From the NCBI GenBank assembly GCA_026545225.1, contig CM048846.1, forward strand, positions 21,078,001 to 21,142,000: a stretch of 64,000 nt of DNA, written 5' to 3'. Positions 1 through 12,540 of this stretch are shown here, one piece after another. Made by a program: the position numbers and the translations under genes. Below the pieces are notes generated by a model. The model ran no database searches and was not told where the DNA came from. It was given only the letters and a program-made list of their open reading frames with translations. The stretch is from Cornus controversa (lineage: Eukaryota; Streptophyta; Magnoliopsida; Cornales; Cornaceae). Positions within the stretch are counted from its first letter, which is position 1, and every line of letters begins with the position of its first letter.

Positions 1-2120
1 CTAAGTCATACATTTGTCCCAAATCTTACTCATCATTGAACACATTGCCAAAATCCATAAGTCATCCTCACATAAATACACAAATAGATTCAAACATGTA
101 CATTTCATTGATATGACCTTCCAAGTATATAACATCATTTGAATTACATGTATATTATCCAAAAATATTAATAATTTAATTATGACTACACTATAACGAA
201 TCAACATGCCATAAGCCAGCATGGATAGCCATATACAAAATATCCAAAATGCCAAAAAAGGAACTCCATGTGGACGTTCACGTTCCGTCCGCCATCGACG
301 CCTTATTTGTAAAAAAATTTAGGGGAGAAAGGTGAGCATACAACTACGCTCAGTAAGAGTGCCCCAACCCACCTTGGCATCGACCCGACACCAGCCTACA
401 TGATATGCAACCATGACGTCGCTACACTACATGACATATATCAATGTTCTCATATTCAACACTTCACTAATGCAATTCGACAGATTTGCATTTAAAACCA
501 TACAACATGCTTAACAGTTAAAACACATAAGCATCAAGATATTTACATCTTATTCGGTCATAATCCAATACATAGACATGATTTGCCAACTCCGACGATC
601 ATGTGGTGTTGGGCAACTCCGATGACACCAAAGTGTTGGTCAACTCTGACAACACTCGTATGATTGGACAACTTTGATGGTCATATATTCATGGCATTAT
701 ATAAGCCTTGCACTAGTGATGGGGCAACTCTGACGATCACTACACTAGGGGTATAATTGGGCATCTCCGACGATCATCCCATTGTGAGTATTCTCACCAC
801 TTTAAACACATGGTTGGTCTCCTCTGAATTTCAAGCATAACATACTTGGACAACACTCCGATATACACATATACATGCTCGTAAGACACATATACTTCAC
901 ATAGCATATAATTCTCATGCTCTTCAATGCACATTCTTGCTATTTGTAACTCTAGCATGCATTTATCTACACAATTCCCATATAGTCACATATATGCTAC
1001 AATTCATGCACATTAATCACACATGCATACATTTCACCACATATCAAATATGCTCTTAATTTATTTACATTACATGTATAAATGCACAAATCATCACATA
1101 TCTTATATTAAACTCAATTATAAAGGAGAGGAATAATTCACTCAACACGCACCACTCACCCATATATGCTAGCATAATTTATACAATCCCAAATCCACCA
1201 AAATCCTATAATTGATAACTAATAGGGAAGAAACACCCCTACCTCAAATTTAGAACATTTCCTAGTAAGCCCTAAAATTCACCAAACTTCAAGTTTCTCT
1301 CTTTCTTTAGAACCGTAAATTAGGACAAGAAGAATAGAATTTCCTTCTTGGACGAAGCCCGAATCCAAACTTCAATCACCCTCAAATTTTGAAACTCTCT
1401 AATAGGGGACTTTGAACCCACTGAAGTGAATAAGAAGAAAAGGGAAGTAACTTCCTCTCTTGGTCTCTTGGAGTAAGCTCAAAATCTCATTCTAAGGTGC
1501 TCAAATCAAAGAAAGAATAATAAAGAAGAAGAAGAGCTTGAGAGGGCAACAATGGCTGATTTTCTCTCTCTTTCTCTCTAAATTTGTCCCGGCAATATAC
1601 ACTTATGTGTATTGACACCTCACCGAGAGCAAAATGACTATTTTGTCCTCAAGCCTAAGTTTCGTTTTCGATTTCGAAAGCGACTACGGCTCTGAAATCA
1701 TTTCTTTATCTCATTAAAGATTTCATTTAGTCAAAAATCAAAAATAAATATTTTTTGAATTTTTGGGCCTACCCGATCCGCTTTCTGAGCCAGGTCGACC
1801 TAAAATTCTCAAATTTACCCAAACGCTCCCAAAACTTTTCGAAACCTCTAAACAAGTCCCCAAACAGGTTTTTCTCATTTAAAATGTGCTAAAAAAATTA
1901 AAACGAATTTATGACAATTATGATGAATAAAAGAAAACTGGTCAAAATTGGACCCGGTCTCTACAAAAATGGTACAATACTTTAAAATCAAGCTAGAGCT
2001 AGACAGATTCCATACAAGAAAATGGCGATGATTTAATCTCAACCAAGTTGGGTGCAAAACATCTGGTCAATAGAAAATGCAATTCACAGTACTTTCATTT
2101 TAAATTTTTTTAAATAAAAG
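1..2120 (-). mobile_element. Probable antisense Ty3/gypsy LTR remnant
   Basis: No host gene is visible here. On the minus strand the sequence resembles the long LTR of a plant gypsy element: a stretch reading 'TTACTGAGCGTAGTTGTATGCTCACC', shown here only by position 328-353, a pyrimidine-rich leader near 1500-1590, and a 'tatattgccgggacaaatt' segment near 1580-1600. I found neither both LTR ends nor a target-site duplication, so boundaries and class are tentative. The 84-codon minus-strand frame at 1-255 has no recognisable domain and I do not call it a gene. Confidence 0.35.
584..780. repeat. Degenerate array of a GGCAACTCCGACGATCA-like motif
   Basis: About six imperfect copies of a 16-17 base motif (consensus GGGCAACTCCGACGAT) occur at 585, 631, 656, 685, 726 and 758 approximately. 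Spacing is irregular, about 25-40 bases, and 'gatca/gacacc/gatcac' variants follow each motif. It lies inside the probable LTR remnant and may be part of its U3 region. Confidence 0.6.
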
Positions 2121-2129
2121 TAATTTTAT

Positions 2130-3385
2130 GGGTAAATATCATTTATACCCCCTTAGTTTAGGCTATATCCCGACTAGACCTCCTCTTGTTTCAATAATCC
2201 TAAGTACACCCCCTCTAACTAACGTCCGTCAGTTAAACTAACAATTTTTTATTATTTTATGATTTTACCCTTAATTAAAATATGTAATTTTATTAATAAA
2301 AATTGATAATGTTAAAAAAATTGAATTACCCTCTCTCTCCATCTCTTTCCTCTCTGTTTCTCTTCCTTTCTCTCTTCATTGCCAAAGCACACTACCAAGC
2401 TCAACCGACCACCATCACATACCGGAGCACCATCGCCAGAAAAATGAAATCCTGCAGAGAAGGGAGCCTTTGCTGAATAGACCCAGCACCGAGCAAAGCT
2501 CCACAGACGTAAACTCTTCTTAGTAATCGTTGTTGTAAGGTCACCGATAATGGCCTTAGCAAGTGATGTCCGCTGATGCGCCGCCCAATAGCATCATCAC
2601 CAACTGTTGGTAACCTTCTCTGAACCTCTATCTTCGAATAGCGGCGAAGAGACGAATAAATCCTCCAGCTTGTGGCTGACGACTAATTCCTTACTCTTCT
2701 CCAGTGAATCGCAGACGGTTCCTGTCGATCAAGCGAGTCCTCACAACAGGGAAGGTGTTGAGCACCGCCGGTGTTGCGGTTGAGGATTCTCTCTCAGTCG
2801 ATCAATCTGCAGTCTCTTTCTCTCACCAAATCTTTGAACCAATCAATATCATAAATGATTTATTCCTAGAGAGAGAAAGTGAGATCCTAGCTTCTGGTGT
2901 ATGGGTTTGTGTGTTGGCCATGGAAACCAATTTGAAGCTTTGATGATGGAGGTTAAACAATAAAGTTTTAAGTATATCTGTAAATATATATATAATATAA
3001 TAATATATAATATCTAATATATATATATATAGATATAGTAAATATATATATAGTATACAATAGAGAGAGAAAGAGAGAGTGTAGTGTATATATAATGAAA
3101 GTGATGAAGGCATTTATGTACATTTGTTTTATAAGTTAAGGGTACTTTCGTAATTGAGCATTGCTTAATGAGGTTAAATATGTCATTTTATGCTTGAGAA
3201 GGGTAAAATAGACCATTCATACACTTTTTTGGTGTTGATTCCATTTGTTGTTGACGTCACACTAACAGAGGGGGCAAATCGATACGTGAACACAAAATTG
3301 AGGGGGTGTAGCCGGGATTATTGAAACAAAAGGGGGTCTAATCGGGATATAGCCTAAACTGAGGGGGTGTAAATGGTATTTACCC
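2130..3385. mobile_element. Non-autonomous Mutator-like element (long TIR, 9-bp TSD)
   Basis: The left end (from GGGTAAAT at 2130) and right end (ATTTACCC ending at 3385) form long terminal inverted repeats of about 100 bases. They share the 'ccctcagtttaggctatatcccgattagaccccc' block in inverted orientation (positions 2150-2195 and 3305-3368). Flanks are taattttat (2121-2129) and taatttcat (3386-3394), a 9-bp duplication with one mismatch, as expected for the Mutator superfamily. The interior has a CT-rich stretch, a GC-richer segment (2380-2800) and AT/TA and GA microsatellites (2985-3080). No transposase is present. The open frame at 2704-2943 has no domain I recognise; a captured host fragment is possible but unproven. 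Confidence 0.8.
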
Positions 3386-3394
3386 TAATTTCAT

Positions 3395-4540
3395 TATTAG
3401 TTCTTTGGGTATTTCATCATAAATATCCAAAGCACGTATCTTTTAGAGTTAAAAAGGACAATTAACTTATTCAATATAATCAACTAATTCAAGACAAACC
3501 TTAATCCTATTTTTTTTAAAACAAGTTGTATATCATTCATAAAAAATTAAGAACAAAGACTAATCTTCCCAACATCTAACCAAAAGATATAGATCCTTGA
3601 TATAAATTAGTTATAATTTTATTATACAAACATGTCATATTAAGTAATATTCTTATGCAAGGAATTTTGAAAAGATAAACATCTATGATATCAATATCTT
3701 TTCAAAAAAACAAACTTCTATGATACCAACATCTTTTCAAAAAAATAAATTGCTAAACTATTAACAGTTCAAGTCTCCATTCTCTTGTAAGGAGCATCAA
3801 AAGTTGAAAAAAGGTCTTCAACTTGCAAATTGAGCAATACTTTTCAAACATCCTCTTTAAAGAAAAAAGAAAAATGATTTAGTATCATAAGGAAAACAAA
3901 GGATGTAAAAGAATCAAGTACCTAACATAATTTATTCCTGTACTGGAACCTCGATCACCTTAATAATTTTTCGTTTTTTGCAAGTAATAGTAACACAATT
4001 TATATTTAAATTTCAGATTTAAAAAAACTAAGTAGCTGATAAAAAATATAAATAACTAAATATGGACACTTACTTTTGATTACTTCTTGATTTCATGAAG
4101 CGCACAAACTTAATTTCCACCACAAATGAAAACTTCTAGAGATTTTGTTAATAATAACGATTGATAAAAATCAATTATTTTCAACCTCCAATACTGCAAA
4201 CGATTTTTGTAGCTACGACGATAACATGAATGGATAAAATATCACTTGTTATCTTTGATAACACATGAAACTTGACCTTTTTTGCCTTTCACAATTCTAA
4301 AACATCGAAACGGGAATTTGACCATCACTTCAAATGAAATCCCCATCTTCAAGATATATATCCAAGTCTGATTTCATAGGTTGAATATTTTCAGTTGCTC
4401 TAACAAAAAGATCTAATTAAGATTATTTTTTGTTTTGGACTTCCCTTTCAAATTATCAACACCAACATTGCCACTAGAACCACTTGTTTGAGCATCCAAA
4501 GAGCCACCTTGTATTGAGTTGCTGGAAGAATAATTTGCAA
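3395..4540. other. AT-rich gene-free stretch
   Basis: I see no gene or classifiable repeat. A short direct duplication of about 37 bases containing 'ctatgataccaacatctttt' occurs at 3683-3758. Everything else is AT-rich unique-looking sequence. Confidence 0.5.
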
Positions 4541-6130
4541 TGTTGCCCAAGTATTGACCCTAAAAGGGGTGAATGGGGTCTTTGGCAAATAATGTAATTT
4601 TATCCGATTAAGGTTTACAAAAACAAAAAAGATAGTAAATATTACAATGCACAAATTTAAAGAGAGAAGAACAAAAAGATTCAAACACAATGAATACCGA
4701 GCATGTAACATGGTTCGCCCCCCCTTACATATGTCCATGCCTCAAGAACACCTCTTAAGGATTCCCAAATCCATTATTAACTCTTCTTCATAGGTAGAGA
4801 GCAAACCGTATTCAAGTGTGCTTCACAAGCTTTTCTCTTTCTTGCTAAGTGAAGACCCTCACTTAGGCTTCAAGGGTTACATGAACTCTTTTTACGAAGA
4901 TAGTCAATGAAGTATAGAATTTGAGTATAACAAATTTGCATCCCTCAATGGATAAATATGCAAATCAATAGCTTATAACCTAGACTAATAAATGATGCAA
5001 GACGTAGAAAGCTCAAATCTAGGCAAGAACACTTGAAAGTATTGAATGATCTTCAAGAGTGTTAACAGGTGGTAGTTAAATACCATAAATGTTCAAAGGA
5101 ATATGTATTTATAATTTATCTAAATTTTATAGCTATTAGAGCATTTAATGCGCACGTGACGGTATTTGGATTTGACAAAATTTAATTTTTTTGAATGTAT
5201 AAATGCCTAGAAGTGTCCTTTAGGCGATCTTCGTTTTACGTTGGATAAAATAGATGTTTTAACCAAATTATTAGGTGTCTAGACTAATATTTCAAGGTTT
5301 AGCTTTGCTACTGGTTTTTTCTATATAGACATCTAAAACAACCTTTTAGGCATCTAGGCCAATTTAAAAAGATTTTAGCTCAGCCACTAGAATTTCCATG
5401 TAGGAGTATAGAGAACCCCTTTAGGCATCTAGAACAAGTTAAGGAAGTTTATGTTCAGCAATTGAAATTTTCTTGTAATCATCTAGAACACCTTTTGAGG
5501 CATTTGAAATATGTTATTGAAGTTTATGTTCAATTACTGGAATTTTCCATGTGGACATCTAAAGCAAACTTTGTAGAAGTCTACACCAGATTAATGACAT
5601 TCTGCACAACTGTTGGATTTCTAGTTTAGGCATTTAGAAGACACTTTGTAGATGTGTATAACTTTCATAGACATGAATTTGATTTGCATTAAGTCCGGAA
5701 TGACCTCTAGCCTCTCAATGACCTTATACCCTTATAAATGAGAGTCGTCTAAGTTTATGGGCTTAGTCAATGACTCTATGGACCTTTAAATGGTGTTAAT
5801 CATTTGGTTAAGGGTCTTAAAGTCTTTTAAGTCCATAATTTAAGTTTTTATACAAAATGCAACATGAAATACTTTACATTAAATTTAGCTCTCACCATAA
5901 GACTATACCACCCATTTCTTCATATTTGAATTCAATATCTTTGAGATTTGACTTCAAGATTTATGGGCTTCCTTATCGAACACCTTGTCCATTTGAGCTT
6001 TGTCGTTAATTTTCTTGAGTTTAAGATAATCGAAAATAACCACACTCAAGTGGAACATTAAATTAACACTATAATAGTTTGTAATCATTAAAATTACCTA
6101 AATGCTCTTGGGTTGAAACCATGGAGCTAT
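4541..6130 (+). repeat. Unclassified dispersed repeat, copy 1
   Basis: Begins near 'ttgcccaagtattgaccct' (4541) and ends near 'atcattaaaattacctaaat' (about 6085-6110). A divergent second copy lies at 30892-32970. Both copies have the same order of landmarks: the opening motif, an 'attcccaaatcca' segment (4758 here), a 'ggtagagagcaaacc' segment (4793 here), a block of degenerate internal repeats ('ttaggcatctag', 5210-5560 here), and the 'gtttgt.atcat.aaaat.acct' closing motif. There is no coding capacity. It is non-autonomous and of unknown class. Confidence 0.6.
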
Positions 6131-7493
6131 TACGCAACATAATCATTACAATGTTCAACACAAAACTTTTTTCAATAAAGTAAGTGTGCTTAGAAGTTTC
6201 ATCCTCTTGGTAAATCTTTGGAAAGTAAAATAAACCAATCACATCTTATATCTTGGATCAAGAAAAGCAACAATAACCATTAAAAAATTACAACCCCCCT
6301 AATATTTATCAAAATTTTCTTTCATCTTAGTTGTCATTTCCTTGATATAAATACCTCCACGAATAACACTTTAATTCAACACTCATTTTATCCTAAATAC
6401 TTCAATAAAGAATAAATTTGATGTTTGATGATCACTTCCTGAAATGATATTTGTGACATCTTCAAAAAATTCCAAAAAGTTGTATAGTTCTTCTACTCTC
6501 TCCCAATCAACTGAAGTTGGCAGCCACTTATAACATGGTTCCCTATCCTGATACGTTGAGAAAACTCCCTAAATTGTAGTGATGCAACTAACATTCCATA
6601 TATAACATTCTAATGTGTTGGAACATCCAAAATTAGCCTTCTTGCAAACAACTACAACTATTTAATAATCTCCACAAACTTAAAAAGTTGAGTTTTTGAT
6701 GCTTTTAAATATTTTACACTTTCATGACAATCACTTTTGGAATTTCATTTAGCTCATCTTACACTATTGAATTTATAATTTGCACACAGCATAACACATT
6801 GAATATGTTTCCACTTAAAAGAAACTTATGTTTCAAAGCAAAGTTATCTTTCAAGTTCCTCACAACTACATCATTGTTAGTTGTATTGTCCAGTGTTATA
6901 ATGGATACATTATTTTTAATTTCCCAATCAATTTAACACTGAAAAACAAAACCATAAGTAATAAGGCTAGTATGAGGAGGTGGTATGTCAAAGAAATTCA
7001 GGATGCATTTATGCAACTTCCAATTAGAATTGATGAAGTGACATGTGAGGCACACATATCCAATATGTTGTCAAGATTTCCAGTAGTCTCCCGTAAGGCT
7101 GACTCTACCAACATTCTTCAAGATCTCCTTCAATCTTTTCTTCTCAGTATCACACGTTGTCATACATCAGCTTTGGCCATAACACGTGTTTTTTTTTTTT
7201 TTTTTGTAGTGGGGAATGGCAGTTTTCATGAAACAATTGAACTAACTCATGCTCCACTATGTTAAATGCGTATTCATATACTAAAATCATATGTGTTATA
7301 GCATCCTTGACTTTTGCATGGTCATATTTGAAACTTGTAATATTTTCTTCACCTCCCAATCTAACTTTGTTAAGAGATAAAACTTTTTACTTTTTATCCG
7401 ATAGCTAATGACATGGACAAACATTCAAATGTCTGTGAAATTGAGTTGTAAAACCCTTATTGTTAATGTTAAGTCTATATTTGCAATATACGC
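6131..7493. other. AT-rich gene-free stretch
   Basis: No recognisable gene. The overlapping plus-strand frames at 6724-6936 and 6828-7265 lack any domain, start context or homology I can recognise. A poly-T run lies at 7190-7205. Confidence 0.45.
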
Positions 7494-7501
7494 ATTCTAC
7501 C

Positions 7502-8141
7502 TAGGGATGGCAACGGGGCGGGTATGCCAAAACCCTACCCCACCCCATCAAGGAAATACTAAATCCATCTCCCGTTAAGAATCCTAATGGGTTTGTGGTA
7601 AATATACCACCACCGCCCCATTTAGAGAAAAAGAGGAATAACAAAATCCTTAAAATCCTTTGCTTTATTTGCTTTAAATTCGATGTTTGAGCTAAATATA
7701 CCCAAACGATGATACAACACTCCTACAGTCAAAACCCCAATATATAAGACCAAAGAAAATGACACAAACATACATATATATGTAGATGGAGATATAAACG
7801 ATTTTGATCTTCAAGAATTATTTTTATTATAGATATATTATGTACACAAGATAGAGAGAGTTCTCTTTTAGCCATAAGATAAAGAGAGGAATAGAGCATA
7901 ACAAAGTAACTTAGTGGCTGCCATATATCTAGTATACTATATTTATATAAGTAATATAATAATAAAAAAATGGCACACTTCATAAAATTATGTCAATATA
8001 TATATATAAAATCGGGGCGAGGCAGGTACTAGGCAAGTTTTCTTAAAAAAATCATACCCGCCCCTACTCTAATTAGGGGTAGACCAAATCCCCTCCATTA
8101 GGGGCGGAAACCCGCCGGGGCGGAGGAAATTGCCACCCCTA
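7502..8141. mobile_element. Non-autonomous hAT-like element, TAGGGATGGCAA family, copy 1
   Basis: Ends are TAGGGATGGCAA (7502) and TTGCCACCCCTA (ending 8141), an inverted pair with one mismatch followed inward by GC-rich 'cggggcggg' tracts. The 8-bp flanks are identical: attctacc at 7494-7501 and 8142-8149. Short TIRs plus an 8-bp duplication fit the hAT superfamily. The interior is AT-rich and non-coding. A second copy is at 19245-20352. Confidence 0.88.
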
Positions 8142-8461
8142 ATTCTACCTTGTTAGAACTATCTGGAAGAATTATTTTTGGAAACTATTTCCAAGTAACA
8201 TAGGTTTGCTTTGTTTTTCTTTTTCCCAAACGGCTTGTCTTGGGTTTCAACTCTTCACCCTCAACGTCAATAACCTTATCATTCTTGGTGGTCTTATACA
8301 TTTGTATTGTAGATGAGTATCCAAACTCTTCACTTGACATTTGTACAAAGTCATATTAAGATAAAAGAAATAGACATATTAATATATGATTTATTCTAGT
8401 AATTGATATTCAAACAAGTGTTATTTAAATGGTTGAAATAAACAAAAACTTATAATACCTC

Positions 8462-8780
8462 TGTTAGATTATATATTTCCTATTATAGATTATATATCTT
8501 TTCTTAATAGGTTTCTTCCGCCTTCTCCTAAATCATCTAGGACTACGATTTCTTATTTCCTAAATTTACTTAGCTTTCAATACTACGTGCCTATAAATAG
8601 GCCTTTATGTATTCTTCATAATAATATCAATTCAATATACATATTTTTCTCATATTTCTAACATGGTATTAGAGCCTACCAATTTCTGGTAGTCTTCATT
8701 ATCCGTCGCCCTTACCGTCGGGGATGACACTATCCGTTTCATCCCCGGCGGTCCCGATCAATCGTATAAAATAACTTTTG

Positions 8781-8820
<40 letters not shown>

Positions 8821-9502
8821 TTATTTATTTATTTATTTATGCAGATAATAAAAGAAGAAAAATATGACAGTCCAGCTCAAGTTCAATTCATTGGCTCCCA
8901 CTAGCATCTGTGTGTCAAAGTTGTTGATTTCAACAAGTCCCTTTTATGATTTTTAAATCAGTTTTCACTCTAACGAGCAGCTTTCGGTCTTACCATCGCT
9001 CCAACAAGTTCGCTCTTTTGCAGCTTCTTTGTATATATTTCCGGCCACTGTTGGTAATATCACCAGATTGTTTTCACAAGCCATAACATATGTGTGTCAA
9101 TGTCGTTGATTTTAACGAGCTTCTTTTCTAATTTTCAAATTAGTTTTCGCTCAAACGAGCTACTTTCGGTCTTTCTGGCTCTTTTGCAGTTTCTTTGTAT
9201 GTATTCGCAATCACAGTTAGTTACATCACAAGATTGATTTCGCGAGCCGCATTCAAGATTTTGTCTCCAAACTCAAGTTGACTTCATATGACTCACCTTG
9301 AATTTGCGGGGGTTGTTAGATTATATATTTATTTTTTCCTAATAGGTTTCTTACGCCTTCTCCTAAACCATTTAAGACTAAGAATTATTGTTTCCTAAAT
9401 TTACTTAGCCTTCAAGATTATGTGCCTAGACCTTTATATATTCTTCATAATAATATCCATTCAATCAATTTAATATATATATTTCTTCTCATATTTCTAA
9501 CA
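8462..9502 (+). mobile_element. TRIM (miniature LTR retrotransposon)
   Basis: Direct terminal repeats lie at 8462-8663 (202 bp) and 9314-9502 (189 bp). Both start tgttagatta, end ctaaca and differ at many sites, so the insertion is old. The 5-bp target duplication acctc is exact (8457-8461 and 9503-9507). A primer-binding site tggtattagagc follows the left LTR at 8664, one base off the usual initiator-Met tRNA complement. A polypurine tract 'gcgggggt' precedes the right LTR. The 650-base interior has no coding capacity. It contains AT and ATTT microsatellites (8789-8842) and a duplicated block of about 175 bases (about 8905-9083 and 9086-9250). Confidence 0.9.
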
Positions 9503-9950
9503 ACCTCTAACTTAAGTTTTAACCACTAATTTAAGATAGAAAGAGTAGAATAAAGATAATTAAGAAGAAGATACAAAAAGGTCAATCAATCAGACCACGG
9601 CTAAAATCAGGTGGGACTTACCAAAGAGGTAAAAGAGAAATAAATGAGATGTTATTGCAAAGATCTCCCAAATATGTCGAGCGAAAGGTTGCATAGTGTC
9701 TAAAATTTAAAAAAAAAACACTTCTAATTAGTGAAATAAATTTAAAAGAAGATGAAAATATGAGCTTTTCTTTATTATGAATGATTATCCTACTAGATAT
9801 TTAGAATGTTTAAATTTGGAATAATACTGGTTTGAAATTCTGTAATTGGTACATAAAGTTCAAAAGAAAAGTCCATTTTGTTGATTTGAATAGAATTTTA
9901 AAATAAAACTACCTTAAAATAGTAGACAAAACTTTGAGAAATAAAAGAAA

Positions 9951-10083
9951 GGGTAATGCTACTTAGGCAGAATTCGTAGGCAGAATATTTTATATCCATT
10001 GGATGCATGTGGTAGGCCCCACCACATGCATCCAATGGATGTAAAACTTTCTGCCTATGAATTCTGCCTGAGTAGCATTACCC
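9951..10083. mobile_element. 133-bp palindromic MITE
   Basis: Nearly the whole unit is one inverted repeat, from GGGTAATGCTAC (9951) to GTAGCATTACCC (ending 10083), folding around 'gtggtaggccccaccac' (10010-10026). Flanks taaaagaaa (9942-9950) and taaaaaaaa (10084-10092) match at 8 of 9 bases, which suggests Mutator-type mobilisation, although A-rich flanks make that weaker. Confidence 0.8.
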
Positions 10084-10092
10084 TAAAAAAAA

Positions 10093-11233
10093 AGATATAA
10101 AATGAGAGATTTAGAGAGAGAAAGGAGAAACTCAATGTCTAAAGTCACCAACAACGTCTATAGCTTGTGTGGATTCCAAAGACCACAAGCTTGAACCATT
10201 GATAGTTTGATACTTAAGACTTAAGGGGAATATGTGAGAGAGAGGTAATAAAAAATACTCTTTGAGTCTTGTGAAAGTTCAAAAATTTTAATAAATTAGT
10301 CTGGGAGAGATGCACAGTTAATGGTTTGACACAGTGAGATTTGAAAATATTCAGATTTTTTTTGGTAATTATCTAATTTTACAATGGCTAATAAATTGGT
10401 AACATTAATTTAGAAAATATAAAATAGGAAAAAAGTGATTTTATAAAGGAGATAAGTGGTTTTGGAATGTAACCGTTAGATTAAATTCAACGACTATTAT
10501 AAAAGGTGTGTAAAAAAATCTCTTCCTCACCATTGGGCAAGAGATCACCACTAATATATAGGTTAATTTTCTAATGGTTACGAATATGGAAGAAATTGAC
10601 AGTGAATCCAAATCGAAATTTTTAGTTTAAAATTTGATGAAAGTATTGACTTGGGATCATCTACAAGTTATTTGATAAATTAAATTTTGCTAAATCAATT
10701 TTCTAATTGATTGGGAGCATCTATTAGTTATTTGAGAGCATACCGTACACAGTGTGCCCCTTTGATGTTCTTATGTTAGCCATGAAATTGGAAACAGAGA
10801 GGGGTTGAGAGTTGTTTTTCCTTTTTTTTTAAAGGACAATTGTGTCTCTTGCTTATATAATTTGATAAGATTAAAATATTATATTTTAATAGAGGGTATA
10901 AGAGCAATTTTACCAAATTTTGTAACAGAGTAACGAACATCACGGACAAGGAACATCACGAACAAGAAACATCAGTGTAATTATGAAAATCACGAGGGAA
11001 CATCGTGTAATTATGCCTAACTTCAAGGGACCTCTGTGTAATTTTTCTTTTTTGTCCTTTTGATTTAAAATTTTGACTATATTACTCAAATCTTTACTCT
11101 TCTCTTTTTTCATTTTTGAAACCACAACAATACAACATTACTTACTTGAGAATGCAACCCATTTTCTTCAAGAATGCACACTCTTATTCTGAGAATGCAA
11201 CACACCCTTACTTTGAGATCACAACAACCTTTA
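10093..11233. other. Gene-free stretch with short internal repeats
   Basis: No gene. Small clustered repeats are present: 'gaacatcacg' units at 10935-11005, and 'gagaatgcaac' units at 11148-11200. Otherwise AT-rich. Confidence 0.45.
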
Positions 11234-11242
11234 TTTTGAAAA

Positions 11243-12061
11243 GGGTAAAGTGCAAAAAATTCTCCCACTATATAGAAAAAGTGTAAAAAATATCAATGCT
11301 ATTTGGCATGTGCATATAAATCCCTATAATTTCAAAATTTGGAGCAAATTGCCCCTTATTGCATACGATGATGTCAGAATTTAAAAAAAAAACTTAAAAG
11401 TACCATTTTTATTATTTCACTTTTTAACTTTTTTTAAATGGTAAAATGCAAAAAACGCTCTTACTATATACCAAATGTGCAAAAACCTCTTGCAGTGCAA
11501 AAAACTCTCTCGCAATTTACAAAATGTGCAAATAAGGATATTTTGTCAATTTAAGAACTAAAATGTCTAAAACACCCTTACATTCTAGTGCAATGTTTAG
11601 ATGTCCAAAAATAGCTCATCCGAATATTAATTTCTTATTTATTTAAAAAATGTGCAAATACTCTTATTTTCAGTCGTCGAGTCCATCTGAAATAATAAAT
11701 TTATATTTTTAGTTAATATAAAAATAAAAAAGGAAATAGTGCATCCAAACATGTTACAAGGGTTTTAAAGGCTGTGAGAGACATTTTGATCATTTAAAAA
11801 GGAAATTTTGACGGAGAGGAACATTTGCACAAATTGTAAAAATGTAGGGGGATTTTTTGCACATTTTATATATAGCGAGAGTGTTTTTTATAGTTTACCA
11901 TTTTTTAAATAAAAAAAATTCATAAAATAAGAGTATTTTAGTCATTTCATTTTTCAATTTCTCCCAAATTAAAGATTTGTCCTTATTTGCATAAATTGTA
12001 AAATATAAAAGGTTTTGCCCACAATAGAGGGTTAGAGGGAGAGTTTTTTGAACTTTTACCC
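11243..12061. mobile_element. Non-autonomous Mutator-like element upstream of HOS15
   Basis: Left end GGGTAAAGTGCAAAAAATTC (11243) is inverted against the right end ending 12061, with the shared core 'caaaaaa.tctccc'. The flanking 9-bp duplication is exact: ttttgaaaa at 11234-11242 and 12062-12070. The 819-bp body is AT-rich, with many 'aaaatgtgcaaa' repeats and no coding frame. It ends about 600 bases upstream of the HOS15 start codon, so it may border or overlap the distal promoter. Confidence 0.85.
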
Positions 12062-12540
12062 TTTTGAAAATGCAAATTCTTTTTCATATTTTAGTAATTG
12101 ACACAAAGAACTTACACATATTTGATTACCTTCTAAGAGAGGAGGAGTGCATTTTGCATGATTTTGAAAGACGAGCGGTTTTTTAGTTGAGAAAATAGTT
12201 AAAATGATTTTGTTACAAAAAAAAAAATAATTTTTTTGCCCTTTCAATTTCACAAAAAAATAAAAAGAAAACATCCCTCATTATTTTATATTTTAAACCT
12301 TTATAAAAAATAAAACTGATTATATGGTTGTTTCGCGACCTGGACTCCTTTCCCCTCTAAATTCACCTTTCTTCCGTCCCCCCCACTTTCCCTTCCTTGA
12401 TTTTCCATCCCCCCTACCGTACAAAATAGTGAAAATACAAACCAAGCGTTACCGAGTAGCAATATGTTTCGTACTGCGTACAAAATCTAAATTTGGCAAC
12501 AGCGTTGCAAGGTTTCGATAGATAGAGAGAGAGGACTCCG

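Noticed and set aside
2704..2943. 79-codon frame inside a Mutator-like element
   Set aside because: No domain or homology recognised; could be a captured exon but cannot be supported.
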